NCBI RefSeq assembly: GCF_008000815.1
Contig: NZ_CP042806.1
Coordinates: 3,224,001-3,288,000, forward strand
DNA length: 64,000 nucleotides
Direction: 5' to 3'
Source of the DNA: Terriglobus albidus
Lineage (GTDB): Bacteria; Acidobacteriota; Terriglobia; Terriglobales; Acidobacteriaceae
The notes under the pieces are model-generated. The model made no database searches, had not been told where the DNA came from, and saw only the letters and a program-made list of their open reading frames with translations. Shown here one piece after another: positions 41,096 to 48,525 of the stretch. Within the stretch, counting starts at the first letter, position 1, and each line of letters starts with the position of its first letter. Made by a program: the position numbers and the translations under genes.

Positions 41096-41770
41096 TTGCC
41101 GCGCATCCACTTCCACCAACAACTCGCTGCGTTGAAGGATAAGCTGCTCGCCATGGCGGCCCTGGCGCATCAGGTGCTGGAGTACTCGGTGACGGCCTAT
41201 GTCAAGGGGGACATGTCGCTCTGCGCCCATGTGCTGGAAATTGAAGCCGCGATCAATGCCGCCGAGCGGGAGGTGGACGAGATGGCGTACGAGCTGCTCA
41301 GCCGCGAGCAGCCCATGGCGATCGACCTCCGCTTCATTCTTTCGGTGATCAAGATCAATGGCGACCTGGAGCGCATCGGCGACCAGAGCGTCAATATCGC
41401 CCAGCGTGCGCGTACGCTCGACAAGCTGCCGCGCGTCTCTCTGCCGGTGGACATTGTGCGTATGGGCGAGCACGCCGGGAAGATGACCCAGTTGGCAATC
41501 CAGGCGCTGGTGGAGGGCGATGCCGCCATCGCCGACCAGGTGCTTGCCATGGACGACGAGATGGATCTCATGAACCGGGAGGTTCAGGATGTGATGGTGG
41601 AGCTCATGCAGGAGAAGCCGGAGACCACCGATTACGCCCTGAACGCCATCATCATTGCCCGGAACCTGGAACGGAGCGGGGACCACGCCACCAATATCGC
41701 CGAGGACGTCATCTTCTGGGTCCGTGGCTCGGACGTACGGCATAAGTTTGCCTTGGCGGATGCGGACTAA
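41096..41770 (+). CDS. phoU: Phosphate transport system regulator PhoU
   Basis: 224-residue all-helical cytoplasmic protein with the two PhoU repeats; each carries the metal-binding E-x-x-x-D signature (DLERIGDQSVNIAQRA, about 85-100, and NLERSGDHATNIAEDVIFWV, about 188-207). PhoU signals phosphate status from the Pst transporter to PhoR. Start is TTG at 41096 with AGAGG seven bases upstream. No pst or phoR genes are in the window, so it stands alone beside a nuclease gene, an unusual placement. Confidence 0.92.
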   Translation: MPRIHFHQQLAALKDKLLAMAALAHQVLEYSVTAYVKGDMSLCAHVLEIEAAINAAEREVDEMAYELLSREQPMAIDLRFILSVIKINGDLERIGDQSVNIAQRARTLDKLPRVSLPVDIVRMGEHAGKMTQLAIQALVEGDAAIADQVLAMDDEMDLMNREVQDVMVELMQEKPETTDYALNAIIIARNLERSGDHATNIAEDVIFWVRGSDVRHKFALADAD

Positions 41771-41771
41771 C

Positions 41772-41800
41772 TTGACTCCGGCTCGTCCGACCGATAGCCT
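41772..41800 (+). promoter_or_regulatory. Possible promoter for the cysteine leader transcript
   Basis: TTGACT (41772-41777), 17-base spacer, TAGCCT (41795-41800). The -10 match is weak (three of six). If used, transcription would begin at about 41807, one base before the leader ATG, giving a leaderless message. Confidence 0.35.
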
Positions 41801-41807
41801 TAATCAG

Positions 41808-41858
41808 ATGCAGACAGCGAAAAATTCGTGTTGTTGTCCTGTCTGCTGCTGCGTGTGA
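41808..41858 (+). CDS. Polycysteine leader peptide (candidate cysteine attenuator)
   Basis: A 16-codon frame reading MQTAKNSCCCPVCCCV, with six Cys codons in eight positions (41829-41852). It has no Shine-Dalgarno sequence, but a promoter-like sequence would start the transcript at its ATG. It sits 117 bases before the sulfite reductase gene, and a terminator hairpin follows it. Cysteine-rich leader frames that control cysteine and sulfur genes by ribosome stalling are known in mycobacteria; finding one before a sulfite reductase-siroheme operon strongly suggests the same logic here. Translation is inferred; chance occurrence is unlikely given the location. Confidence 0.65.
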   Translation: MQTAKNSCCCPVCCCV

Positions 41859-41892
41859 CGTCTCCGTCTTTGAGTATTCCTCCGCAGCCAGC

Positions 41893-41922
41893 GCCCGCGT
41901 TCTAATCGCGGGCTTTGTTATT
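41893..41922 (+). terminator. Attenuator-type terminator before sulfite reductase
   Basis: Stem GCCCGCG (41893-41899) and CGCGGGC (41907-41913), loop TTCTAAT, followed by TTTGTTATT. It lies 35 bases after the leader stop codon and 54 bases before the structural gene. The last Cys codons (41845-41853) can pair with 41883-41892, directly next to the terminator's left arm. Confidence 0.7.
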
Positions 41923-41975
41923 GAAGCTTCAAGAATTTCTCCTAACCTAACGATTCAAAGGAACTTAGCAACGCC

Positions 41976-43649
41976 ATGATGTCGCCTGATGCCGTGCAGA
42001 CCGCTCCCGTAAAAGAGACCAAGGCCCAGAAGTCTGAGCGCCTGAAACTTGCCAAGAACCCGTGGGAGTCCTGGGCGGATGTGGAGGGGTTTGCGCAGGC
42101 TGGCCGTGACTCGGTCGCCTCTGAATGGTCCGGGCTCTACTTCAAGTGGTGGGGAATCTACACCCAGGGCGATGGGATTGGAGCCGTTGGCGGCGTAGGC
42201 GGCGAAGGCAAGACGACCGAATACTTCATGATGCGTATTGCCGTTCCCGCCGGCTTCCTGACCAGCAAGCAGGCGCGTGTCGTTGCCGACCTGACGAAGA
42301 AATATGCCCGCAACCTCGCCGACGTCACGACCCGGCAAGCTATCCAGTTGCACTGGCTGACCATCGAGTCGCTGCCCATCATCGTGCAGGAACTGGAGAA
42401 GGTCGGTCTCTCTCCTAAGAGTGCCTGCGGCGACGTCGTTCGCAACGTGACCGGCTGCCCGCTGGCCGGTATCGATGGGGAAGAGATTGCCGATGCCTCC
42501 GGCCTCGCCAGGGAAGTTGCGGCTGAGATGAACGGCAATCCGGAGTTCTACAACCTGCCGCGTAAGTTCAAGATCGCGGTGAGCGGATGCCCGGTGTGGT
42601 GCTGCTATCCGGAGATTAATGACCTCTCGCTCACGGCCATCAAGCGCGGCGACGAGCTCGGCTACAGTCTGCGCGTTGGCGGCGGTCTCTCCAAGGAGCC
42701 GCACATGGCGGTCCGCCTGCCTGTCTTTCTCAAGCCGGAGCAGTGTGTTGAGGCTGTGCGTGGCGTTCTGCGCATCTACCGGGAGCAGGAGGCGCTGCGT
42801 AAGGACCGTTCCAAGGCCCGCATCAAGTACATGTTCATGGAGCAGGGCTGGACGGCTGAGACTTTCACCGAAGAGCTGCAGAAGCGCGTCAGCTTCACGC
42901 TGGAACCCGCGGTTGAAGAAGTGCTTCCGGAAGATGTCTTCCGCGACCACTGCGGCATCCGGAAGCAGAAGCAGGAGGGCCTGAGCTCGGTCGGTATGAG
43001 CGTTCTGCGCGGCCGCGTGAGCGGTGAGCAGCTCGAGAAGGTGGCCGACCTGGCTGACGAGTTCGGCAACGGCGAACTTCGCACCACCATCATGCAGAAC
43101 CTGATCATCCCCAACGTTCCGACGGAGAAGGCGCAGGGGCTGGCGGCGGAGCTGGGCAAGCTGGAGCTGCACGTCGATGGCTCGGTCTTCTGGCGTGGAA
43201 CCGTAGCCTGCACCGGCACGGAGTTCTGCAAGCTGGCGATCAGCGAGACCAAGGGCTTCTCCAAGTGGCTGGTGGATGAGATTGAGGAGCGTCTGCCGCA
43301 GTTCGATCAGCAGATCCGTATCAATGTGACCGGTTGCCCGAACGGCTGCGGCCAGCACTGGATCGGCGATATCGGCTTGGAAGGCAAGAAGGTTAAGGTC
43401 GACGGCAAGATGGTCGACGCCTTCAACTTCGCCGTAGGCGGAGCGGTCGGCAAGTATCAGCGTCCGGCGCGCCCGATCGGCTATCGCGCGGCCGCAACCG
43501 AAGTACCCGAAGCTATCGAGCGTCTGCTGCGCGGCTACCTGGCCAAGCGTGAGCAGGGTGAGAACCTGCGTTCCTACTTTGCCCGCACCCCGGATGAGGA
43601 GCTTCGCAACCAGCTCGCGGGAACAGGTCCGGCGACGATTGGAGAGTAA
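41976..43649 (+). CDS. Ferredoxin-type sulfite (or nitrite) reductase
   Basis: 557-residue cytoplasmic sirohaem/4Fe-4S enzyme reducing sulfite to sulfide with six electrons (nitrite to ammonia in close relatives). Two half-repeats are visible with VTGCPLAGID and SGCPVWCCYPEI in the first half. The cluster-sirohaem cysteines are C412, C418, C454 and C458 (CTGTEFC and CPNGC). Start is one of two adjacent ATGs (41976, 41979), with AAAGGA 13 bases ahead. Sirohaem synthesis genes follow directly, and a polycysteine leader precedes it, which favours sulfite over nitrite. Confidence 0.88.
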   Translation: MMSPDAVQTAPVKETKAQKSERLKLAKNPWESWADVEGFAQAGRDSVASEWSGLYFKWWGIYTQGDGIGAVGGVGGEGKTTEYFMMRIAVPAGFLTSKQARVVADLTKKYARNLADVTTRQAIQLHWLTIESLPIIVQELEKVGLSPKSACGDVVRNVTGCPLAGIDGEEIADASGLAREVAAEMNGNPEFYNLPRKFKIAVSGCPVWCCYPEINDLSLTAIKRGDELGYSLRVGGGLSKEPHMAVRLPVFLKPEQCVEAVRGVLRIYREQEALRKDRSKARIKYMFMEQGWTAETFTEELQKRVSFTLEPAVEEVLPEDVFRDHCGIRKQKQEGLSSVGMSVLRGRVSGEQLEKVADLADEFGNGELRTTIMQNLIIPNVPTEKAQGLAAELGKLELHVDGSVFWRGTVACTGTEFCKLAISETKGFSKWLVDEIEERLPQFDQQIRINVTGCPNGCGQHWIGDIGLEGKKVKVDGKMVDAFNFAVGGAVGKYQRPARPIGYRAAATEVPEAIERLLRGYLAKREQGENLRSYFARTPDEELRNQLAGTGPATIGE

Positions 43650-43655
43650 CAGGCC

Positions 43656-44291
43656 ATGAGCAGTCTCTTCCCCATGTTCCTGAAGCTCGACAGCCGTAGA
43701 TGCCTCGTCGTAGGTGCCGGCCGGATTGCCGATGGAAAGGCGGAGGGATTGCTTCGTGCAGGCGCTGACGTGACGGTAATTGCGCCGGAAGCGAATGACT
43801 CGGTTCGAGCCCTGGCTGCGGCCGGGCGGGTGACCTGGCACCAGCGTGAAGTGCAGGCCGGAGACACGGCCGGTTTCTTCCTTGTGGTTGCCGGAACCAA
43901 TGTTGCCGCGGTGAACCGTGCTGTCGTCGATGAAGCACGCGCCGCGAATATCCTCGTCAATGCTGTGGACGATCCGCCGTACTGCGATTTCTACTACGGC
44001 TCGATTGTTGAGCGTGGAGATCTGCAGATCGCCATCTCGACCGCGGGTGAATCTCCCGCTCTGGCACAGCGTCTGCGCAAGGAGATCGACGCTCAGCTTC
44101 CGGCGAATACAGGGGAGTGGCTGGCCGAGGTAGGCAAGCTGCGCCGTGAAGTAATCGAGATGGAGCCGGCCGCCAATGACGAGCGGAAGTGGATTCTGCA
44201 CCAGCTTGCCCAGCGTGAAACCTGTAGCAAAGACGATTGCCCGTCACGTACGATGGCCCGCGAACATGCCGCTGAGGTGACGCGGAAATGA
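43656..44291 (+). CDS. Precorrin-2 dehydrogenase / sirohydrochlorin ferrochelatase
   Basis: 211-residue Met8/CysG-N-type protein that oxidises precorrin-2 with NAD and inserts iron to make sirohaem. The NAD-binding fold is at the N-terminus (CLVVGAGRIADGKAEGLL, about 15-32), and the conserved VNAVDDPPYCDFYYGS (about 104-119) and ISTAGESPALAQRLRKEI (about 128-145) follow. Starts six bases after the reductase gene and overlaps the next gene by four bases, so it is part of one operon supplying the cofactor of the reductase. Confidence 0.92.
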   Translation: MSSLFPMFLKLDSRRCLVVGAGRIADGKAEGLLRAGADVTVIAPEANDSVRALAAAGRVTWHQREVQAGDTAGFFLVVAGTNVAAVNRAVVDEARAANILVNAVDDPPYCDFYYGSIVERGDLQIAISTAGESPALAQRLRKEIDAQLPANTGEWLAEVGKLRREVIEMEPAANDERKWILHQLAQRETCSKDDCPSRTMAREHAAEVTRK

Positions 44292-45067
44292 CGACGGCAC
44301 GCAAAGGCGTTGTCTACCTGGTTGGTGCAGGCCCTGGCGATCCTGAGCTTCTGACGGTGCGAGCGGTACGGCTTCTTGAGACCGCGGACCTGGTGCTGCA
44401 CGATGATCTTGTGCCCAGCTCGGTGCTGGCGTTGATTCACGCTGGAGCCGCGGTAGAGTCTGTCGGCAAGCGCTGCGGTCGAGCCCGCATCACGCAGCAG
44501 GCCATCAATGCCATGCTGGTCGAAGAGGCCCGAAAGGGGCTCTCGGTCGTTCGTCTCAAGTCTGGCGATCCCATGGTCTTCGGCCGCGCTGCTGAGGAGC
44601 TGGATGCGTTGCGCGAAGCGGGCATCCCCGCGGTGGTCGTCCCTGGCGTCTCAGCCGTCTTTGCTGCTGCAGCCTCGTTGCAGACACCTCTGACGGACCG
44701 CCGCTCCGCCTCACGGCTCATTCTGGCAACGGGCTCTCATGCCGAAGGCAAACAGGCTCCACCGCTCTGGCAGGGAATGCTGCCCGACGAGGCGACGCTG
44801 GCGGTCTACATGCCCGGACGCAACTTTGCTGCTACCGGAGCCGAGTTGTTGGCCAATGGCATGGACGCAACAATACCTGTCGTGGCGGTTTCTCGCGCGG
44901 GGCAGCCGGAACAGTCTGTGGTGATGGGGCGTGTCGGCACCATGCATGCTCTGGAGCCCGGTCACGCGCCTGTGCTTCTACTGGTCGGCAGAGCGCTGGA
45001 AGATGTCGTCTCAGGGAAGATAGCCGTAGATCAGGGCCTTCGCCCGCTTCTCGCGGAACTCAGTTAA
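44288..45067 (+). CDS. cobA: Uroporphyrinogen-III C-methyltransferase
   Basis: 259-residue SAM-dependent enzyme that methylates uroporphyrinogen III twice to precorrin-2. Motifs: VYLVGAGPGDPELLTVRA (about 9-26), LVLHDDLV (about 35-42), VVRLKSGDPMVFGRAAEEL (about 85-103), VVPGVSA (about 117-123) and AVYMPGRNF (about 174). The ATGA overlap with the upstream gene indicates coupled translation. Its last 57 bases overlap the end of the convergent serine hydrolase-NamZ gene. Confidence 0.93.
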   Translation: MTTARKGVVYLVGAGPGDPELLTVRAVRLLETADLVLHDDLVPSSVLALIHAGAAVESVGKRCGRARITQQAINAMLVEEARKGLSVVRLKSGDPMVFGRAAEELDALREAGIPAVVVPGVSAVFAAAASLQTPLTDRRSASRLILATGSHAEGKQAPPLWQGMLPDEATLAVYMPGRNFAATGAELLANGMDATIPVVAVSRAGQPEQSVVMGRVGTMHALEPGHAPVLLLVGRALEDVVSGKIAVDQGLRPLLAELS

Positions 45068-47551
45068 CCCTGTCTCCCATGTCGCCACAATATCGTGCGG
45101 ATCCTTGTCCGTCTTGATGGCATCGATGGTTGCCTGATTCACTACCAGCCGGTTCGCTCGATCGAGGTCGAACTGTTGCGGATAGAGGTGATGCAGTGCT
45201 GCCAGGATCTCAAGACCCAAGGCAGGTCCATCCAGCCGCGTACGATCCGTCACCACAATGCGCACGCCTGGGATCGACTGTCCGTGAAAGGGATACTTGT
45301 GCTCATCTTCGCTGACCTTCAGCGTGGTGGCCTCGAAGCGCACCTGCGTGATCTTGCGGGTGTTCAGGTAAGCCACCAGTTCATCCGCTTTGATCCACGG
45401 GGCCCCGAACTGCTCAAAGGGGAAGTCGGTGCCGCGGCCGATGGAGGCATTGGAAGTCTCCACCAGGCCTAGCGCCGCGTAGGTGGTCACGGAGGCCATC
45501 GTGCGCAGGTTTGGGCTAGGATTCTGCCACGGTAGTCCCGTCTGATCGAACCACAAGCCACGGATGTAGTTCTGCGTGCGGACAACGGTCAACGGTGCGT
45601 CCAGCGGCTTGCCGTTCGGTCCGAGTTTGTTCTGGTTGAAGTAACGGGCCACTTCGCCCAATGTCATGCCGTTCTGTGACGGCAGATTCGCCATGTAGTT
45701 GGTGTAGGCATCGTGGCCGGTATCGGAGAGCGGTCCGCCGACGGTTGTGCCCGCCGGCATCGCCGGACGATCGAGAATCACGATGTCAAGACGATGGTGG
45801 TACTGCTGCTCTTCCTGGGCGGCTGCGTCGAGGAAGTAGCCGACCTGGGCCTCGTACGTGTAGTAGCGGAAGCCTGCATCCTGCAGGTCGACAAAGACGG
45901 CATCGAGGTTGGCGAGATCCTCGTGCTTCGGATGACGCGCTGCTACAGACGCATAGAGCGAGATAACTGGCAGGCCCGATGCCTTGTCCTTGCTGGACTC
46001 GATCCCTTCGCGGTCCTCGGCTCCCAGAATGCCGTGCTCCGGCGAGAAGAGCGTCGTGAGCTTCAGCCCAGGAAGGCTGGCGTGGGTAAGGATATCGATG
46101 GTGCGCTTCCCATTGCGATCGAGGCCGGTGTTGTTGGTCAACAGGCCGATGTTCAGGTGGTTGTTATGGTGCGCGAGTAGCGGCTTGAGCTGGGCGAAGC
46201 TCTGCGCCTCCAGGGAGTCGATGCCGGGCAAGATCTCTCCTCCGGTCGCCGTCTTCGATCCGGGCGTGTAGAGGTTGAGCGCCTGTGCTGCCGCGGTTGC
46301 GATCTTTCCGCGCAGCGGCGTGATCGGCGGACGTCCTTTGGGATGAATCGCGTTGGCCAGCAGAATCACATAGGTGTTGCTGCGCGGATCCATCCACAGG
46401 CTGGTGCCGGTGAAGCCGGTGTGTCCGAAACTGCCGACAGGGAAGAGGTCGCCGCGCGGCCTGGAATAGGGCGAGTCGATATCCCATCCATAGCCGCGCA
46501 GATACTTGGCTCCTGTCGGTTGCTCCGGTTGAGCCATCAGCTTCAGTGTCTCGGTCTTGAGGGGGAAGCTCGAAGGCCGTCCCGCGAGTTTATCGAGCAG
46601 AGCCTGCGCGTAGATCGCGACATCCTGCGCGGTGGAGAAGACTCCGGCATGCCCAGCCACCGAACCCATGCGCCGTGTCGTCGGATCGTGAACCGATCCA
46701 CGAATGAGCTGGTCGAAGTGTGGATTCACCTGAGCATTGAGCTCATCGTCATGTGCCGTCGGAGCGATTCCGGGAATCAGTGTGCCGGGCCACGTCCACT
46801 CCGCGCACTTATACATCGCCTTGCTGTCCTCGTAGACCAGCGCCGCGCCGACCTTTTTCGCATGTCCGCAGACCTTATCGAAGGGCAGGTAGCGGGTGTG
46901 CGTCATTTGTAGCGGTTCGAAGATATGTTTTTGCGCATAGACGTCGAGCGATTCCCCCGAGAGCTTTTCGACGAGAGCTCCGGCGGTGATGAAGTTGATG
47001 TCCGAGTAAACGAACTTCGTTCCTGGCGGATTGATGGGAGTCGTCTCCATCGCGCGCTTGATGCCTTCGGCTTTATCGGGAGCCGCGAGTCCCCACGGAT
47101 CCTTCAGCGAGACATCAGGAGCCAGCCCCGAATGATGTGTCAGCACCTGCCGGATCGTGATCTTTTCCTTGCCGTTAGCGGCGAATGCGGGAAGATACTT
47201 TGCTACCGGATCATCAAATTGGAACTTGCCCTGCTCATAGAGCTGCATCATCGCCGTCGCGGTCGCGATGCACTTGGTCAGCGAGGCCATGTCGAAGATC
47301 GTCTCTTCCGTCATCGGCTCGGCTGCGGTGGAACCATCCGGACCGATCTCGCCTGCAACCTTGCGGTCTCCGTAAGCTTTATGAAAGACAACCTTTCCAT
47401 CGTGCCCAATGACAACGATACCGCCGGGAAGTTGTCCGGCCTTCAGAGCGTCGGCCATCAGCGTATCGATGGAAGAGAAGTCCTGTGCGTGCAACAGGGT
47501 GCTAACGGCGAACAGAAGAGCGGCGGCGAAGACTTTGCGCATGGCGATCAT
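45011..47551 (-). CDS. Fusion of beta-lactamase-type serine hydrolase and NamZ-type exo-muramidase (DUF1343/GH171)
   Basis: 846-residue secreted protein (signal peptide to about 23). Residues about 25-400 form a class C beta-lactamase/DD-peptidase-like domain with SLTK (90-93), YSD (182-184) and HTGFTG as the third motif. From about 445 to the end it matches DUF1343: NIGLLTNNTGLDRNG, LFSPEHGILG, DLQDAGFRYYTYE and the closing FREKRAKALIYGYLP. In Bacillus the same two activities are separate neighbours (amidase AmiE/YbbE and N-acetylmuramidase NamZ/YbbC). Here they are one polypeptide, which would release MurNAc from peptidoglycan chains outside the cytoplasm. Alternative ATG at 47542. Confidence 0.85.
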   Translation of the reverse strand: MIAMRKVFAAALLFAVSTLLHAQDFSSIDTLMADALKAGQLPGGIVVIGHDGKVVFHKAYGDRKVAGEIGPDGSTAAEPMTEETIFDMASLTKCIATATAMMQLYEQGKFQFDDPVAKYLPAFAANGKEKITIRQVLTHHSGLAPDVSLKDPWGLAAPDKAEGIKRAMETTPINPPGTKFVYSDINFITAGALVEKLSGESLDVYAQKHIFEPLQMTHTRYLPFDKVCGHAKKVGAALVYEDSKAMYKCAEWTWPGTLIPGIAPTAHDDELNAQVNPHFDQLIRGSVHDPTTRRMGSVAGHAGVFSTAQDVAIYAQALLDKLAGRPSSFPLKTETLKLMAQPEQPTGAKYLRGYGWDIDSPYSRPRGDLFPVGSFGHTGFTGTSLWMDPRSNTYVILLANAIHPKGRPPITPLRGKIATAAAQALNLYTPGSKTATGGEILPGIDSLEAQSFAQLKPLLAHHNNHLNIGLLTNNTGLDRNGKRTIDILTHASLPGLKLTTLFSPEHGILGAEDREGIESSKDKASGLPVISLYASVAARHPKHEDLANLDAVFVDLQDAGFRYYTYEAQVGYFLDAAAQEEQQYHHRLDIVILDRPAMPAGTTVGGPLSDTGHDAYTNYMANLPSQNGMTLGEVARYFNQNKLGPNGKPLDAPLTVVRTQNYIRGLWFDQTGLPWQNPSPNLRTMASVTTYAALGLVETSNASIGRGTDFPFEQFGAPWIKADELVAYLNTRKITQVRFEATTLKVSEDEHKYPFHGQSIPGVRIVVTDRTRLDGPALGLEILAALHHLYPQQFDLDRANRLVVNQATIDAIKTDKDPHDIVATWETGLTEFREKRAKALIYGYLP

Positions 47552-47584
47552 TTTGGGGATAGCTTTCAGTGATTGGCGGTTGCG

Positions 47585-47701
47585 TTAGAGCATTTCCCTG
47601 TAGGTGTAGTGTAGGGCTTCCGTATCTATGGGCGTTTTCCGCGATGAAAACGCCGCTGTACATTCTTTCCGGGATACCCAGCAACAGGGAAAATGCTCTT
47701 A
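47585..47701. repeat. Long palindromic repeat (about 117 bp), inverted copy of 19712-19829
   Basis: Ends TTAGAGCATTTCCCTGT (47585-47601) and ACAGGGAAAATGCTCTTA (47684-47701) with an inner GGCGTTTTC/GAAAACGCC hairpin (about 47631-47653). Read on the opposite strand it follows the other long copy almost base for base, with scattered substitutions. Its right end overlaps the TAA stop codon (47699-47701, minus strand) of the TIGR03435 gene. Confidence 0.85.
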
Positions 47702-48517
47702 GTTGTCGGTTGGCTTTTCGGCTTTGTCGACGACAAGCGCGGAGACCGGGCCGTGCGTTGCGACAATCCTGAGGCCGAGCTGTTCCTGCAATGCGATGAA
47801 GAGCGGTGGGCTGGGGGCATCGTTCGACGCGCGAGGCACCTCGCCTCCGAACTGCGTCTCGTCTGGAGCCCACTCCAGGTCGAAGTCATAACGTCCGGTC
47901 AGGCCGGTCTTATCCACCACAGGCCGGTCGAGCATCGCACGCTGCATCATGGCGGCTAGTTCGCCAACCGTAGCGTTGCGTGCCGGTAGCACGATCTTCG
48001 ATGGGGGATAGACCGTGGCAATCAGCGCAGGCGGATCATCCGCTTTCATCGTGCTCGGTTTCAGCTTGGCTCCATGGGGCGCAACGGTGAGCTCATAGAT
48101 GGAGAAATCCTTCTGCTCCCGGTGAAACGCAAGATGGAACCGTTCGGTGAGCAGGCTGCGCAGCATAGCCATCTGTTCCGTGCGGACTGGCTTGATATCT
48201 CCCGGTGTCAGGGCGTCGATGTTGTAGTGCTCCGAATCGAGCCAGTCTGGTCCACCGGAGATGGTTCGCGGATTTAGATCATAGGCCGCCGCGATGAGCA
48301 GCTTGAGCGTGTAATCGCGGGCGACGAAGCGGTTATTGCTCTCCATGCGGAAGTAGCGGCCGCCCTGCGGGTTGTGTTCGATGGGTTTGACGGTTGCGAC
48401 CTCGAACCCATCGAACTTCGGCCGAGGTGTAGATGTCTGCTGCGCGGAAAGAACCGCGGTTGCGGCAAGAGTCGCGGTGGAGGCTGCCAGAGCTGTGATC
48501 AGAAATCGCCGGATCAT
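47699..48517 (-). CDS. TIGR03435-family secreted protein
   Basis: 272 residues from ATG at 48517, which has GAGG six bases upstream; the longer frame to 48871 overlaps the symporter gene. A signal peptide (about 1-25, ALAASTATLAATAVLSAQ) leads into FEVATVKPI, LLIAAAYDL, ISGGPDWLDSEHYNIDA and LLTERFHLAFHREQKDFSIYEL, the standard landmarks of TIGR03435, a family expanded in Acidobacteria with no known function. It lies eight bases after the symporter gene in a leftward operon. The stop codon overlaps a repeat. Confidence 0.88.
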   Translation of the reverse strand: MIRRFLITALAASTATLAATAVLSAQQTSTPRPKFDGFEVATVKPIEHNPQGGRYFRMESNNRFVARDYTLKLLIAAAYDLNPRTISGGPDWLDSEHYNIDALTPGDIKPVRTEQMAMLRSLLTERFHLAFHREQKDFSIYELTVAPHGAKLKPSTMKADDPPALIATVYPPSKIVLPARNATVGELAAMMQRAMLDRPVVDKTGLTGRYDFDLEWAPDETQFGGEVPRASNDAPSPPLFIALQEQLGLRIVATHGPVSALVVDKAEKPTDN

Positions 48518-48525
48518 AGAAGACC

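Noticed and set aside
41921-41932. TTGAAGCTTCAA palindrome after the attenuator hairpin, resembling the LacI operator core
   Set aside because: It lacks the extra A/T and G-to-A spacing of the two real operators and lies downstream of the presumed start of transcription in an unrelated operon.
41859-41975. A SAM or other sulfur riboswitch before sulfite reductase
   Set aside because: The leader is only about 117 bases and shows one simple hairpin without the multi-helix junction of known S-box riboswitches.
41955-44201. A 748-codon open frame on the minus strand opposite sulfite reductase and the siroheme gene
   Set aside because: It lacks any recognisable domain, runs exactly opposite well-identified genes and reflects GC-rich codon use; the plus-strand proteins carry clear catalytic motifs.
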